64,000 nt of DNA from Thiobacillus sp. (GTDB lineage: Bacteria; Pseudomonadota; Gammaproteobacteria; Burkholderiales; Thiobacillaceae). Below are positions 43,595-52,967 of this stretch, piece by piece. The stretch is from positions 1 to 64,000 of the forward strand of contig JADFDC010000008.1 in assembly GCA_018263115.1 (NCBI GenBank), given 5' to 3'. The notes beneath the pieces are model-generated. The model was not told the DNA's origin. It did no database searches and saw only the letters and a program-made list of their open reading frames with translations. The position numbers were made by a program, and so were the translations under genes. How positions within the stretch are numbered: the first letter of the stretch is position 1; every line of letters starts with the position of its first letter.

Positions 43595-44905
43595 TCAGCC
43601 ATCCCACCGGCTGGAAGGATGGGGCAACTGCTCCGGAGTTTCAGGCGGACTGGCCGCCGCCACAGTCGAATAGTCCGTTCCCTTGACCGCGAAGTCGTAG
43701 GCCAGCACCGCCATGATGATGATGTGGTAGTAAAGGTCGAAGTACGCCAGCCCCAGGAATGCGCCACCGGTTGCATAGCCGACCATGCTGACCTGGAGCA
43801 TGGACGACAAATCGGCCGCCCATTTCTGCGACGGATTGTTTTTGCAGGCGCGGATCACTCTGCCGGCCTTGATCCAGGTCAGCGCGCCCAGCAGCAGCCA
43901 GAGGCCCAGCCCGATGAACCCGTGTTCGCCCAGCACTTCAAAATAAACGCTGTGCACATCGTGCACCTGCAAGGGGTTGGGCGCGTACTGGCTGAATATC
44001 GCCGGTTCGAACGTTTCGAATCCGCCGCCCGTAATCCGCGCCTTCGCCAGATTGAATGCGGTATGCCAGGCGTTGATGCGGCCCATGGCCGAGCCGTCTT
44101 CTTCGTAATTCTGGATGGTGCCCATCCGTTCATACCATTCGGCCGGCATGAACAGCCCCACAAAGGCAATGATGATGACGGCGAAAAATCCCGTGACCAC
44201 TTTCTGGCGGCTCTTGAGCCACAGGAACAGGCCCATGGACATGATGGCCAGGAAGGCCCCGCGAGACTGGGAGCCAATGGCCGCCACCGCGCAAAGCAGC
44301 ATGGCCGCCGCCAGACCACGCCTGATCCAGGGCCGGGTTTCCTGAAGATGCAGATAGCGAATCAGCGGGATCATCATGATCAGTGCCAGTGCCAGTTCGT
44401 TGTTGCCCTCGATGAAGGTTCCGGATGGCCCCCATACGATGAACGCGCCCCCGGTCATGATGGTGAATATCCCACCCTTGACGCCGTAATAGCCCAGCGA
44501 CAGCACGATGACCCAGATCAGCCCGTTGAGGCGCTGGCGATTGGTGATCATCATCATGGTGAGGAAGGTCATTAGCTGGATCTTCCAGACCTTGTCCCAC
44601 TGCGCCCAGGCCTGATTTGGGTAAAACGCAAAAAAGGTAGTGAACAGCATCCAGCCGATGAATGCCAGCAGCACCACAATTTCAGGTGACCAGATGAAGC
44701 GCTTGGGCTCCTTCGAAAGAAAGTAGGCAACAATGGTGACAACCGCTGCCAACAAGGCAAACGGCATGTTGTAGGCAAAGCCCCAGGCCTGCTTGTGCGG
44801 ATTCATGTAGGCCAGCCACGACCACAGGTAAATGCCGTAGTGCGGATGCTTGAAGATCATCAGCAGGAAAATTGCGATGACGGCGGTCAGGACGATGTCT
44901 CTCAT
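43595..44905 (-). CDS. O-antigen ligase/polymerase-like protein, exosortase A system-associated
   Basis: A 436-residue membrane protein of the Wzy/WaaL superfamily, matching the group recalled as TIGR03097 (putative O-glycosylation ligase). About 10-12 helices are visible. The large periplasmic loop has FNLAKARITGGGFETFEPAIF and DVHSVYFEVLGEHGFIGLGLWL, the H-x-x-x-E-x-x-x-E-x-G pattern of ligases. SQSRGAFLAIMSMGLF is the arginine-containing loop. It could polymerise repeat units or transfer glycan to exported PEP-CTERM proteins. Its stop directly abuts the convergent amidotransferase stop; its start overlaps the previous gene as ATGA. Confidence 0.88.
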   Translation of the reverse strand: MRDIVLTAVIAIFLLMIFKHPHYGIYLWSWLAYMNPHKQAWGFAYNMPFALLAAVVTIVAYFLSKEPKRFIWSPEIVVLLAFIGWMLFTTFFAFYPNQAWAQWDKVWKIQLMTFLTMMMITNRQRLNGLIWVIVLSLGYYGVKGGIFTIMTGGAFIVWGPSGTFIEGNNELALALIMMIPLIRYLHLQETRPWIRRGLAAAMLLCAVAAIGSQSRGAFLAIMSMGLFLWLKSRQKVVTGFFAVIIIAFVGLFMPAEWYERMGTIQNYEEDGSAMGRINAWHTAFNLAKARITGGGFETFEPAIFSQYAPNPLQVHDVHSVYFEVLGEHGFIGLGLWLLLGALTWIKAGRVIRACKNNPSQKWAADLSSMLQVSMVGYATGGAFLGLAYFDLYYHIIIMAVLAYDFAVKGTDYSTVAAASPPETPEQLPHPSSRWDG

Positions 44906-46056
44906 CTCGAAATGCCTCCCGGCGATTTAAGCTGCACAGGCGGAATCACCGTGTTGGTCATGTCCATCATCAGCGCGTCGGCGAAATATTTCGCCGACAG
45001 CGCGGGAAACGCGAATCTCGAGCAGGCGCCCCACACGGGCGCCGTGGCGGGCACGGCGCCTTTCAGGGTGGCGTCCTGGTCTTCGGCCCGCTGGGTCCGC
45101 TTGACGTAGGCGATGGCCTTCCAGGCAGCATCGCGATAATTCCTTTCGCCCGAAATCTGCCACATGCGCAGCCAGTTGATGGCCATTTGTGACAGACCTG
45201 TGACACAAGCCTGTGTGGAAACCGGTGCCCAGCCATCGTCGTAGGCGCCGGACAGCCAGCCATCCTGTCGCTGCGCGGCCATCAGCGGACGCAGGGCGCT
45301 GTCGGCCCGTTGGCGCAAGCTGGCGTTATTCGACAGAACCGAAATTTCCAGACAGGCCCGCAAGCTGGACGCCACGTCATGCAGGTAGGGAATACGGTTG
45401 TTGGCGAACAGTCGTTTCTCGTTGCCGGAAGGTTGCAGCCAGCCGGAAGGGGTTTGCTGGCTGAGCATTGCATGAAGTTTCGTTTCAACGGCTTCGAGCA
45501 GATGTGAATCTCCCGCAAGCTGACCCGTCCGCGTCATGGGCCAGAGGCTGGCGGCGGCATGCAGTCCCCATTGATCCGCGCGGTTGCTCAGTTGTTGCGC
45601 CATTTTTAACGACAGGGCATGGGCGGCATCCAGGCATGCGGCCTGCCCAAGCTGGGTGTGGCCTGCAAGCAGCCCTTGCAGCACGGCACCCGCGTCGGCC
45701 AGTTCAAAATCTTCCCTGCGCGCGGCGTCCACCAGTCCGTCGGCCAGACGCGCGGCCTCCTGCTTCAGTTCAGGCTGATCCAGATAGCGGGCGGCGGCGA
45801 TCAGCGTTTCGATGACCATGCCGGTCGATGCGGCACTGGTTTCCTGCCATCCCGCCGCGAATGTCCAGCCTGAAGAAAGTCCATCTCGCTTGAGCGATTC
45901 CCTGTTGCAAAGCCAGTCGATCGCCGCCTTCAAATGCGTCCGGTGATCGTGCTCGGGCTGCCGCGCTACACCTTTCAGATCGTGCGCCATGATCCGCAGG
46001 TGACGCGGCTGCCAGGGCCGGTGGCGGAAGGTGTCGTGTATGAGAGTTTTCATCAT
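44902..46056 (-). CDS. Putative alpha/alpha-toroid protein of unknown function
   Basis: A 384-residue soluble-looking protein made of repeated helical pairs with Gly/Trp-rich turns: GLSSGWTFAAGWQETSAAST, DGWLSGAYDDGWAPVSTQAC and VTGLSQMAINWLRMW. This pattern resembles the six-hairpin or squalene/prenyltransferase-type alpha/alpha toroid seen in glycan-active enzymes, but I find no catalytic motif I can name. It is coupled to the ligase-like gene by ATGA. The ATG at 46056 is preferred over a TTG at 46065. A glycan-binding or glycan-cleaving role is possible but unproven. Confidence 0.65.
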   Translation of the reverse strand: MMKTLIHDTFRHRPWQPRHLRIMAHDLKGVARQPEHDHRTHLKAAIDWLCNRESLKRDGLSSGWTFAAGWQETSAASTGMVIETLIAAARYLDQPELKQEAARLADGLVDAARREDFELADAGAVLQGLLAGHTQLGQAACLDAAHALSLKMAQQLSNRADQWGLHAAASLWPMTRTGQLAGDSHLLEAVETKLHAMLSQQTPSGWLQPSGNEKRLFANNRIPYLHDVASSLRACLEISVLSNNASLRQRADSALRPLMAAQRQDGWLSGAYDDGWAPVSTQACVTGLSQMAINWLRMWQISGERNYRDAAWKAIAYVKRTQRAEDQDATLKGAVPATAPVWGACSRFAFPALSAKYFADALMMDMTNTVIPPVQLKSPGGISR

Positions 46057-46077
46057 GGTCAGCAAATCATTATTCCG

Positions 46078-47457
46078 TCAGGCCACCGCCTGGCGCAACT
46101 CACCTTCCAGCGGCACATGGCTGACAACGTAGCGATACTTGCCGGATGCCTCGGCGGGAATGTCCTCCACCAGATGAATGTCCACGCGCAGGCTGTTTCC
46201 CATGCGCGCGCGCAGGCCTTCGATGACTTTCTGTTTCGACAGGTCGTTCCAGCGTGAATCGGGAACCACCCTGACTTCGAGATCAACCGGCGTGTGCTGG
46301 ATGCATTTGAACCGGGCCACGCCCTCGGTCGCGCGCAGGACGTAGATCAGCGACAGGGCATGCATGAGCGTGCCGTCTTCCCTGACCACGAAGTCCGTCT
46401 GCCGGCCAAGCACTTCTTCCAGCACATGCAGGCCCCGCCCGTTTCCATCCTGCGACATGCCGGCGCGTGCCTGGTCGCCGGTGCGGTAGCGGATGAAGGG
46501 CTGCGCCGCCGTGGCCAGGTTGGTAATGACGACTTCGCCCGCTTCGCCTGGCGCAACCGGCTCGCCAGCCGGGTTGAGTATTTCGATGATGACGGTTTCG
46601 CTCATTTGCAGCAGACGGCCATCCTGAACCTGGTGCGCCAGATAGCCGCCGTCGCGGCAGCCGTATTCGACCGCGGCGGGCGCGCCATAAACCTGCTCGA
46701 TCAGTTCGCGCTGATGCGGATAGAGCGGTTCGCCCGTTGCGAAGACCGCTTTCAGCCCCGGCAGCCTGAAGCGGAATTTGCGCGCCTTCGCGTGAGCGGC
46801 AAGCAGCGCCAGGGAGGAAGCGTAGCCGAACAGGCAGGCGGGCTGCCAATGTTCGATGAAGCGGCAGTACTCGTCCATGCGGATGGGCGACATTTCAAAT
46901 GCGTTGAGCAGGTGCTGGTTGAGCAGGTGGTCGCGAAGCCTTTTGACGCGATCGGATTTATTGAGTTCAACCGGCGCGCCCCACAGGTACAACTCCCTTT
47001 CGCCTGGTTCCACTCCCCACCAGCGGTGCGCCCGCATGCGGTTGGCGGCGTCGGCGGCCTGGCGCTCGCGGCCAAAATAAAAAATCAGCGGCTCGCCCGA
47101 AGATCCGCCCGTGGTGTATTTGTACACACCGCCCGGCGCATCGAGCCAGACGATGTCATCGACATTCTCTCGCGCGTCCCGCTTGTTCATGAGCGGAATG
47201 CGCCGCAAATCTTCCAGCGTCGCGTCGCCAAGTCGTATGGCCTGTTCCAGACAGGCCTCGCGCAGGCGCTGCGCATGCCAGGGCGAATGGTCGAGCGCGG
47301 TTTTAAGCAAGCCGTTGAGCCGGCGAGTTTGCAGCGCTTCCAGTTCGCCTCGCGACAGCCACTGGCTTAGCTCGAGGTCATGCCACTGCTCGAAAGTCGG
47401 CCGCTTGAGCAACCGCTCCTGCGCCTGGTACAGCCGCCGCGCAATGGACGCGTTCAC
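46078..47457 (-). CDS. CapK/PaaK-like adenylate-forming protein
   Basis: A 459-residue protein of the phenylacetate-CoA ligase/CapK family, common in capsule and exosortase loci. The ATP-binding motif is VYKYTTGGSSGEPLIFYFGR, followed by ACLFGYASSLALLAAHAK, FATGEPLYPHQRELIEQVYG and VVITNLATAAQPFIRYRTGD. The enzyme would activate a carboxylic acid for amide or ester decoration. The GTG start overlaps the preceding glycosyltransferase stop as GTGA. This is the second adenylating enzyme of the locus besides the ligase at 27838. Confidence 0.88.
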   Translation of the reverse strand: MNASIARRLYQAQERLLKRPTFEQWHDLELSQWLSRGELEALQTRRLNGLLKTALDHSPWHAQRLREACLEQAIRLGDATLEDLRRIPLMNKRDARENVDDIVWLDAPGGVYKYTTGGSSGEPLIFYFGRERQAADAANRMRAHRWWGVEPGERELYLWGAPVELNKSDRVKRLRDHLLNQHLLNAFEMSPIRMDEYCRFIEHWQPACLFGYASSLALLAAHAKARKFRFRLPGLKAVFATGEPLYPHQRELIEQVYGAPAAVEYGCRDGGYLAHQVQDGRLLQMSETVIIEILNPAGEPVAPGEAGEVVITNLATAAQPFIRYRTGDQARAGMSQDGNGRGLHVLEEVLGRQTDFVVREDGTLMHALSLIYVLRATEGVARFKCIQHTPVDLEVRVVPDSRWNDLSKQKVIEGLRARMGNSLRVDIHLVEDIPAEASGKYRYVVSHVPLEGELRQAVA

Positions 47458-48542
47458 TGGAATGCTCCGCTCATCTTTTCGCCAAGCGCGTCACGATACA
47501 CCTGAAACAGGGTTTCCCTGACACTTGGCCAGGCACAGGATTCGGCGGTCTTGCGCCCTTCAGCAGTCAGCCGCTCCGCAAGGCTCTCATCCCGGAAGAC
47601 GCGCAGCAGGGCATTGGCCATGGCAACTTCGTCGCCGGGCGGAACCAGCAAGGCGTTCTTTTCGTGTTCGACAATGAACGGCACGCCGCCGACATTGGTG
47701 CTGACAACCGGAATCCCCGCCGCGAGGGCTTCGAGAACCGAGTTGGGCATGTTGTCGACCCGGCTTGGATTGAGCGCGATACCTGCGCGAGCATACAAGG
47801 CGGGCATGTCTTCAGTGGGGACACGGCCAGCGAACTCGACCGATGACTGGAGCTTCATATCTTCCGCGAGCTTTTTCAGGTTTTCCGCTTCCGGCCCGGA
47901 GCCGGCAATCAACAGTCTGGCTTCAGGCATGTCCTGCTTTAGCTGCTTTAACGCGCGTATGGCTGTTGCATTGTCGTAGATGGGTTCGAGGTTTCTTGAA
48001 ACCAGAATCACGGGCGGTCTGCCGCCCATGCTTGCCGCAGGCCTGAATCGCTCGACATCCACGATGTTTGGAACCACGCGCGATGGCAGGCCGAATTCGT
48101 CGAATACCTGATGCAGAAATCGCGATGGCACGACAAGACTGGCCGCGCGCTTCATGCTCAGCGCAACAACGCCTGACTGCTTTTGCAGGAACTCACGCGC
48201 ATAGCCGCCCCGGTAATTGACGACCAGTGGGATGCCGCGAACGCGGGCCAGCCAGATTGCCGGCGCGGAAAACAGATGCCACGACCAGCCGGAATTTGCC
48301 ATCAGATGCACGATGTCGGCCCTGCCGAAGGCTCGCCACAAATTGGCGAGATAGGGAACCAGCCGGAATAATGCCCGGATGCCGCGAACCTGGCCTATCC
48401 AGGCGGGCGAGTAGGGAGCGTTGACCTGCACGGTTTCCACGTCGATGTTTTCCTGCGACAGCAAGCGCGAGAGTTGCAGCGTCTGGTTGGCCATGCCGCC
48501 GGAGGGCGGAGGAAGTGGGCCGACCAGCGCGATGCGCATCAT
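47454..48542 (-). CDS. Glycosyltransferase family 4
   Basis: A 362-residue GT-B enzyme. The N-terminus RIALVGPLPPPSGGMANQTL is the acceptor-side glycine motif, DIVHLMANSGWSWHLF and PLVVNYRGG follow, and the donor site is AGIALNPSRVDNMPNSVLEALAAGIPVVSTNVGG (core SRVDNMPNSVLEALAAG) with the E-x7-E pattern. It retains an inverting/retaining GT4 layout. ATGA and GTGA overlaps link it to its neighbours, so it belongs to the long operon. The sugar donor is unknown. Confidence 0.92.
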   Translation of the reverse strand: MMRIALVGPLPPPSGGMANQTLQLSRLLSQENIDVETVQVNAPYSPAWIGQVRGIRALFRLVPYLANLWRAFGRADIVHLMANSGWSWHLFSAPAIWLARVRGIPLVVNYRGGYAREFLQKQSGVVALSMKRAASLVVPSRFLHQVFDEFGLPSRVVPNIVDVERFRPAASMGGRPPVILVSRNLEPIYDNATAIRALKQLKQDMPEARLLIAGSGPEAENLKKLAEDMKLQSSVEFAGRVPTEDMPALYARAGIALNPSRVDNMPNSVLEALAAGIPVVSTNVGGVPFIVEHEKNALLVPPGDEVAMANALLRVFRDESLAERLTAEGRKTAESCAWPSVRETLFQVYRDALGEKMSGAFQ

Positions 48543-49756
48543 GCCGCCCTGCGCTGGCCGTTCAGCAGGCGGCCATAAACGTCCTGATAGCGGGCAACAC
48601 TGGCTTTCCAGTTGCGCTCGGTTTCCACAAACCGGCGCCCATTGATTTTGAACTGCTGCCAGTCCTGCGGATGGTCCAGCATGCCCAGTACCGCTGTCGA
48701 GAGCGCTTGAGCATCCCCGGCCTTGAACAGCATGCCAGTCTCGCCATGCCTGATCAGTTCCTTGTGGCCGCCGACATCCGAGGCCACGAAAACCCGGCCC
48801 TGTGCCATGGCTTCAAGCGGCTTCAAGGGCGTGACGAGTTCGGTCAGGCGCATGGAATGGCGGGCATAGACCAGCACGTCGATCAGGTCATAGTAGCGGT
48901 TGACTTCCTGGTGGGGAACACGGCCGGTAAAGATGACCTTGTCTGTGATCCCAAGCTGCCGCGCCTGCTCTTTCAGCGCCAACTCCTGCGGCCCGCCGCC
49001 AACCAGCAGCACTTTCACGTCCTTGCGTTCCAGGATCGCGGGCAAGGCTGTCAGGAGCAGGTCGAGGCCTTCGTAGGCATAAAAGGAGCCAATGAAGCCA
49101 AGCACGATCACGCCTTCAAGACCCAGCTGTTTCCTGAGCACAGGGTCTGCGTCTCCGCCCAATGGGAATTTTTCTATATCGACGGCATTGGGAATGACAG
49201 TGATTTTTCCGGCGGGCACGCCGCGCTGCGCAAGATCATTCCGCAACCCTTCGCAAATTGTCGTGATGGCATCGGCCTCCTTGACGACCCAGGTTTCCTG
49301 GCTGCGGGTAAGCTTGTAGCGCAGGCTGTTTTCTGTGGTAGTGCCGTGATCAACCGCGGCATCTTCCCAGAAGGCGCGAATTTCATATACGACGGGAATT
49401 CCCAGCGCCTTGCCAGCGCGCACGGCGGGCATGCCGTTCAATGCGGGCGAATGAGCATGGATGATGTCCGGCCTGATTTTTTCAGCCAGCTCGATCAGGC
49501 GCTTTTCGGTTGCCCGCATCTGGGCAATGTGACCGAGAACCGGCAGTCGCGAAACCACGCCGCGAGGCGCGTCGGTGCGATAAAAATGCAGGCCATCGAC
49601 CGTTTCTTCCGGCACATTGCAATTGATCTGCTTGGGGCTGCTGAGATGATAGGTCTCCCACCCCAGTGCGCGCTGCTCGCGCAGAATGGCGGCGCTGCGA
49701 AAGGTATAGCCGGAGTGCAGCGGGAGGGTGTGGTCAAAAACGTGGAGGATTTTCAT
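48539..49756 (-). CDS. Exosortase A-associated glycosyltransferase (Daro_2409-like, family 4)
   Basis: A 405-residue GT-B enzyme beginning MKILHVFDHTLPLHSGYTFR, which fits the exosortase A-associated glycosyltransferase group recalled as TIGR04063. Later blocks IIHAHSPALNGMPAVRAG, GFIGSFYAYEGLDLLLTALP and YARHSMRLTELVTPLKPLEA (donor-site glutamates) are typical. The start is placed at the ATG at 49756; the longer frame to 49825 lies inside the upstream amidotransferase gene. The gap to that gene is only ten bases. Confidence 0.92.
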   Translation of the reverse strand: MKILHVFDHTLPLHSGYTFRSAAILREQRALGWETYHLSSPKQINCNVPEETVDGLHFYRTDAPRGVVSRLPVLGHIAQMRATEKRLIELAEKIRPDIIHAHSPALNGMPAVRAGKALGIPVVYEIRAFWEDAAVDHGTTTENSLRYKLTRSQETWVVKEADAITTICEGLRNDLAQRGVPAGKITVIPNAVDIEKFPLGGDADPVLRKQLGLEGVIVLGFIGSFYAYEGLDLLLTALPAILERKDVKVLLVGGGPQELALKEQARQLGITDKVIFTGRVPHQEVNRYYDLIDVLVYARHSMRLTELVTPLKPLEAMAQGRVFVASDVGGHKELIRHGETGMLFKAGDAQALSTAVLGMLDHPQDWQQFKINGRRFVETERNWKASVARYQDVYGRLLNGQRRAA

Positions 49757-49766
49757 GATCAGGATT

Positions 49767-51686
49767 TCAGGCAGCCTTTTGCTGAGACGCTCCCATACCC
49801 AGCACCTGCCCCAGGAAAGCATCAAACATCATTAGCGTCCACAAGGCCGTGGAATTGTCGCGGCGGCCTGACTGGTGCTGTTCGACCAGCTCACGCATAT
49901 AAGCCGTGTTGAACATCCCGGTGGCGGCAAGCCGCTCGCCCAGTACCGCGTCGCGAATGGTCTGTGCCAGCGGGCCCCGGAACCAGGCGGCAAGCGGGAC
50001 AGCAAAGCCCATTTTCTTGCGATACAGCACGTCGTGCGGCAGATAGGGTTCCATGGCTTTCTTGAAAAGGTACTTGCCTTCCGTGCCATGCAGCTTGAGA
50101 TCCGTGGGCAAGCCTGAGACCCAGCCCATCAGGTCATGGTCGAGCAGCGGTTCGCGCACCTCGAGCGCATGCGCCATGCTGGCGCGATCGACCTTGGTGA
50201 GAATATCGCCGACCAGATACGTCTTCATGTCGAGGTATTGCACAAGCGACAGCGGATCATCCGTTGGCGCGACGGCGGCATGGCGGCGCAGCACTTCCAC
50301 CGCCTGGTAGCCCTGCAGTTCACGTTTGAATTCATCGGAAAACAGCGCCTTGCGCTGGGCGTCGGAAAGCAGTGATACACCATGGAAGTAGCCCGCCACG
50401 GTGTCGCGCGCCAGGGCCTCGAACGTGGTCTTCGCGCGAAATACTTTTGGCGCCCAGTCGGCCTTGGGATAAACCCGGCCCATCAGACCGAACATGGGTT
50501 TGCGCAGCGCAAAGGGCAGCATGGCGCGCATACGCTCTTCGTACCGGAACCAGCGATAGCGGCGGTAACCGGCGAAATGCTCGTCGCCGCCATCGCCGGA
50601 CAAGGCTACTTTCACGTGCTTCCTGGCCAGTTCGCAAACACGATAGGTCGGCAGGGCTGAGGAATCCGCATAGGGTTCGTCATACACATTGGCCAGTGTG
50701 TTGACGAGCGAGAAATCGTCGCTTTCCACTGTTTCGACAAAATGGCGTGTGTGGTAACGGTCCGCCACCGTTTTCGCGAATTCTGCTTCGTTGAAACTCG
50801 GGTCGGTAAAGGCGATGGAGCAGGTGTTGACCGGCGAAGAAGATTGCGCCGCCATCATTGCCACCACCGCGGACGAATCCACCCCGCCGGAAAGAAACGC
50901 ACCCAGCGGCACGTCCGCGATCATGCGCAGGCGGATGGATTCCTTGAGGCGCGCGACCAGTTCATCCTCGGCTTCCTCAATGGAGCTCACTTTGACCGGC
51001 GTAAACGGCATATCCCAGTATTGCCGGGGCATCGCACGGGTGTCGCCCCGCTTCTGGACAAGGGTGAAACCGGGCGGAAGCTTGTGAACCCGCTTGAAGA
51101 TGGTGCGCGGTTCGGGCACGTAGCCGTAGGCGAAATATTCTTCGACCGCGAACGGATCCATATCGCGCGGCAGTCCGGGATGCTGCATGAGCGACTTGAG
51201 CTCGGAGCCGAAAACCAGCGTACCGTCTTCCAGCCAGGCGTAATACAAAGGCTTGACGCCAAAGCGGTCGCGCACGAGGAAAAAAGTCTGTCGATTGCGG
51301 TCCCACAAGGCGAAGGCGAACATGCCGCGAAACCGGTCCACGCATTTTTCGCCCCACGCCTCCCACGCATGCACGATGACTTCTGTATCGGAATGCGTGC
51401 GGAACACGTGGCCAAGCGCCTGCAACTCAGGCACCAGCTCCTGGAAATTGTAGATTTCGCCATTGAACACGACCACCACGCTGTGATCTTCGTTGAACAG
51501 CGGCTGCTGTCCGGTGGAAAGGTCGATGATGGACAGGCGGCGATGCCCCAGACCCACGCCCGGTTCCAGATGCAAGCCGCCTTCATCCGGCCCGCGATGA
51601 AACTGGCTTTCGTTCATGCGATGCAAAAGTTCGCGGGAAATTTCCCGCGTCCCCGTCGTATCAAATATGCCTGTTATGCCGCACAT
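49767..51686 (-). CDS. XrtA/PEP-CTERM system amidotransferase
   Basis: A 639-residue asparagine synthase-type enzyme with an intact glutaminase: MCGITGIFDTTGTREISREL carries the nucleophile Cys2, RLSIIDLSTGQQPLFNED and VVFNGEIYNFQEL follow. The synthase half has LGAFLSGGVDSSAVVAMMA (PP-loop), ALSGDGGDEHFAGYRRYRW and YRKKMGFAVPLAAWFRG. It matches the exosortase A amidotransferase group recalled as TIGR03108 and would amidate a sugar acid or related carboxylate. It has a strong sigma-54-like site in the 114-base upstream gap, so it may start a separate transcript downstream of the AT-rich block. Confidence 0.94.
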   Translation of the reverse strand: MCGITGIFDTTGTREISRELLHRMNESQFHRGPDEGGLHLEPGVGLGHRRLSIIDLSTGQQPLFNEDHSVVVVFNGEIYNFQELVPELQALGHVFRTHSDTEVIVHAWEAWGEKCVDRFRGMFAFALWDRNRQTFFLVRDRFGVKPLYYAWLEDGTLVFGSELKSLMQHPGLPRDMDPFAVEEYFAYGYVPEPRTIFKRVHKLPPGFTLVQKRGDTRAMPRQYWDMPFTPVKVSSIEEAEDELVARLKESIRLRMIADVPLGAFLSGGVDSSAVVAMMAAQSSSPVNTCSIAFTDPSFNEAEFAKTVADRYHTRHFVETVESDDFSLVNTLANVYDEPYADSSALPTYRVCELARKHVKVALSGDGGDEHFAGYRRYRWFRYEERMRAMLPFALRKPMFGLMGRVYPKADWAPKVFRAKTTFEALARDTVAGYFHGVSLLSDAQRKALFSDEFKRELQGYQAVEVLRRHAAVAPTDDPLSLVQYLDMKTYLVGDILTKVDRASMAHALEVREPLLDHDLMGWVSGLPTDLKLHGTEGKYLFKKAMEPYLPHDVLYRKKMGFAVPLAAWFRGPLAQTIRDAVLGERLAATGMFNTAYMRELVEQHQSGRRDNSTALWTLMMFDAFLGQVLGMGASQQKAA

Positions 51687-51772
51687 GATCGCTAATTAAT
51701 GTTGGATATCGAATGGAATAGCTAGATTGCAGGCCCATACTGATAAATAAGTTCAATTGAGTGTAGGTACAT

Positions 51773-51788
51773 AGCAAGCCGCATGCCA
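51773..51788 (-). promoter_or_regulatory. Candidate sigma-54 promoter for the amidotransferase
   Basis: Minus-strand TGGCATGCGGCTTGCT matches TGGCAYG-N4-TTGCW at every strongly conserved position with GG-N10-GC spacing. Transcription would start near 51762, about 76 bases before the ATG at 51686. It lies at the left edge of the AT-rich block. Confidence 0.68.
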
Positions 51789-51800
51789 AAAGAACTAAAG

Positions 51801-52967
51801 TCATTGGGTGACTTGTACTTTTTTCTTTCTTAAAGCCTGTTGATAAACGGCTTGATAATTCGACGTCATAGACTCCAAACTAAATTGGGTAAGCGCCAAG
51901 GTTCTTGCATTCCTTCCTTGAATTTTTCGGAGAGCCAAATCATTCACATACGCCCTTAGAATCCCGCTCAACTCATTTATTTTCCCAGGTGTGAAAAACT
52001 TTCCCGTTTGATTCTCGACAACAAGTTCCAGATTTCCCCCTACACCAGTTGCAATAACGGGCAACCCTGAGGCCATGGCTTCAAGAACAGTATTAGAGAT
52101 GCCCTCCATCAAAGAGGGCAATACAAATATATCCATGGCGCGCAAAATGCTGGGGATGTTCTCACTCGTCCCTGGCATCCAGCATAACTCCGCGACTCCT
52201 AACTCAACTGAGAGTTGGCGTAATTTTTGTAGAAGCGGTCCATCACCAACCAATACCAGCCTTAATCGATTTCTGAAATCCAGGGTTTCATTCGCCAACT
52301 CAGCGAATGCACGCAATAGCGTTTCTTGATCCTTAACAGCCTGCACACGACCTACTGAACCAATTACTACCGAATCATCAGAAGCAAATCCTGCAGGAAA
52401 AACCGCTTCGACAAGATCATGCCTTGGGAAAAACTTGCCTGTATCCACTCCGTTATAAATTTGCAAAATGCGCGATGGTTTAATACCAACTTTATCAATC
52501 AAATAATTTTTTAAATGAACAGACACTGTGACGTAATCATCAATAAAGAGCGAGTGAATTTTGCGAAGCAAAATGGGACGCAACTTATTCCCTCCCAGAT
52601 CACCGACATCCCAGCCATGCTCCCCATGAAGACAATATTTCACGCCCGCAAGGCGAGCTGGGAAAACAGCATCCAAGCCAGACAAGTTTCTTGTGTGAAG
52701 GATAGATGGCTCTAAGTCACGGCAAATTTTGAATATTTCTCTTCTCAACGCCCATGTGCCAATTTTCGAGCGATTCAACGCCATCACTTGAACATTCTTG
52801 TTCGTCAGTCTATAGCGGAAATCCGAGTAATCTTCCACGCAAATGATAGCGTGCCTGAATAAATCGGGCGGCATTCTGTTAATTATATTAACCAGCCCAT
52901 TCTCCATCCCTCCTACTACTAGGTGGTGAATAACATGGAGTACAAGAGGCGGTTGTTTGGCGATCAT
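51801..52967 (-). CDS. Glycosyltransferase, XrtA-associated TIGR03088-like (AT-rich)
   Basis: A 388-residue family 4 glycosyltransferase. The N-terminus LVLHVIHHLVVGGMENGLVN, the acceptor loop LHTRNLSGLDAVFPARLAG, EHGWDVGDLGG, and the donor block IFVLPSLMEGISNTVLEAMA match the exosortase A-associated sugar transferase group recalled as TIGR03088. The ATG at 52967 overlaps the previous stop (TAATG). Composition is clearly AT-richer than the operon. Its N-terminus is homologous to the gene stub at 54607-54714, so it probably replaced that gene. Confidence 0.88.
   Translation of the reverse strand: MIAKQPPLVLHVIHHLVVGGMENGLVNIINRMPPDLFRHAIICVEDYSDFRYRLTNKNVQVMALNRSKIGTWALRREIFKICRDLEPSILHTRNLSGLDAVFPARLAGVKYCLHGEHGWDVGDLGGNKLRPILLRKIHSLFIDDYVTVSVHLKNYLIDKVGIKPSRILQIYNGVDTGKFFPRHDLVEAVFPAGFASDDSVVIGSVGRVQAVKDQETLLRAFAELANETLDFRNRLRLVLVGDGPLLQKLRQLSVELGVAELCWMPGTSENIPSILRAMDIFVLPSLMEGISNTVLEAMASGLPVIATGVGGNLELVVENQTGKFFTPGKINELSGILRAYVNDLALRKIQGRNARTLALTQFSLESMTSNYQAVYQQALRKKKVQVTQ

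Noticed and set aside
51687-51800. Search for the missing 3' end of the broken glycosyltransferase
   Set aside because: No frame in this gap resembles the C-terminus of the family; only the promoter-like site was found.
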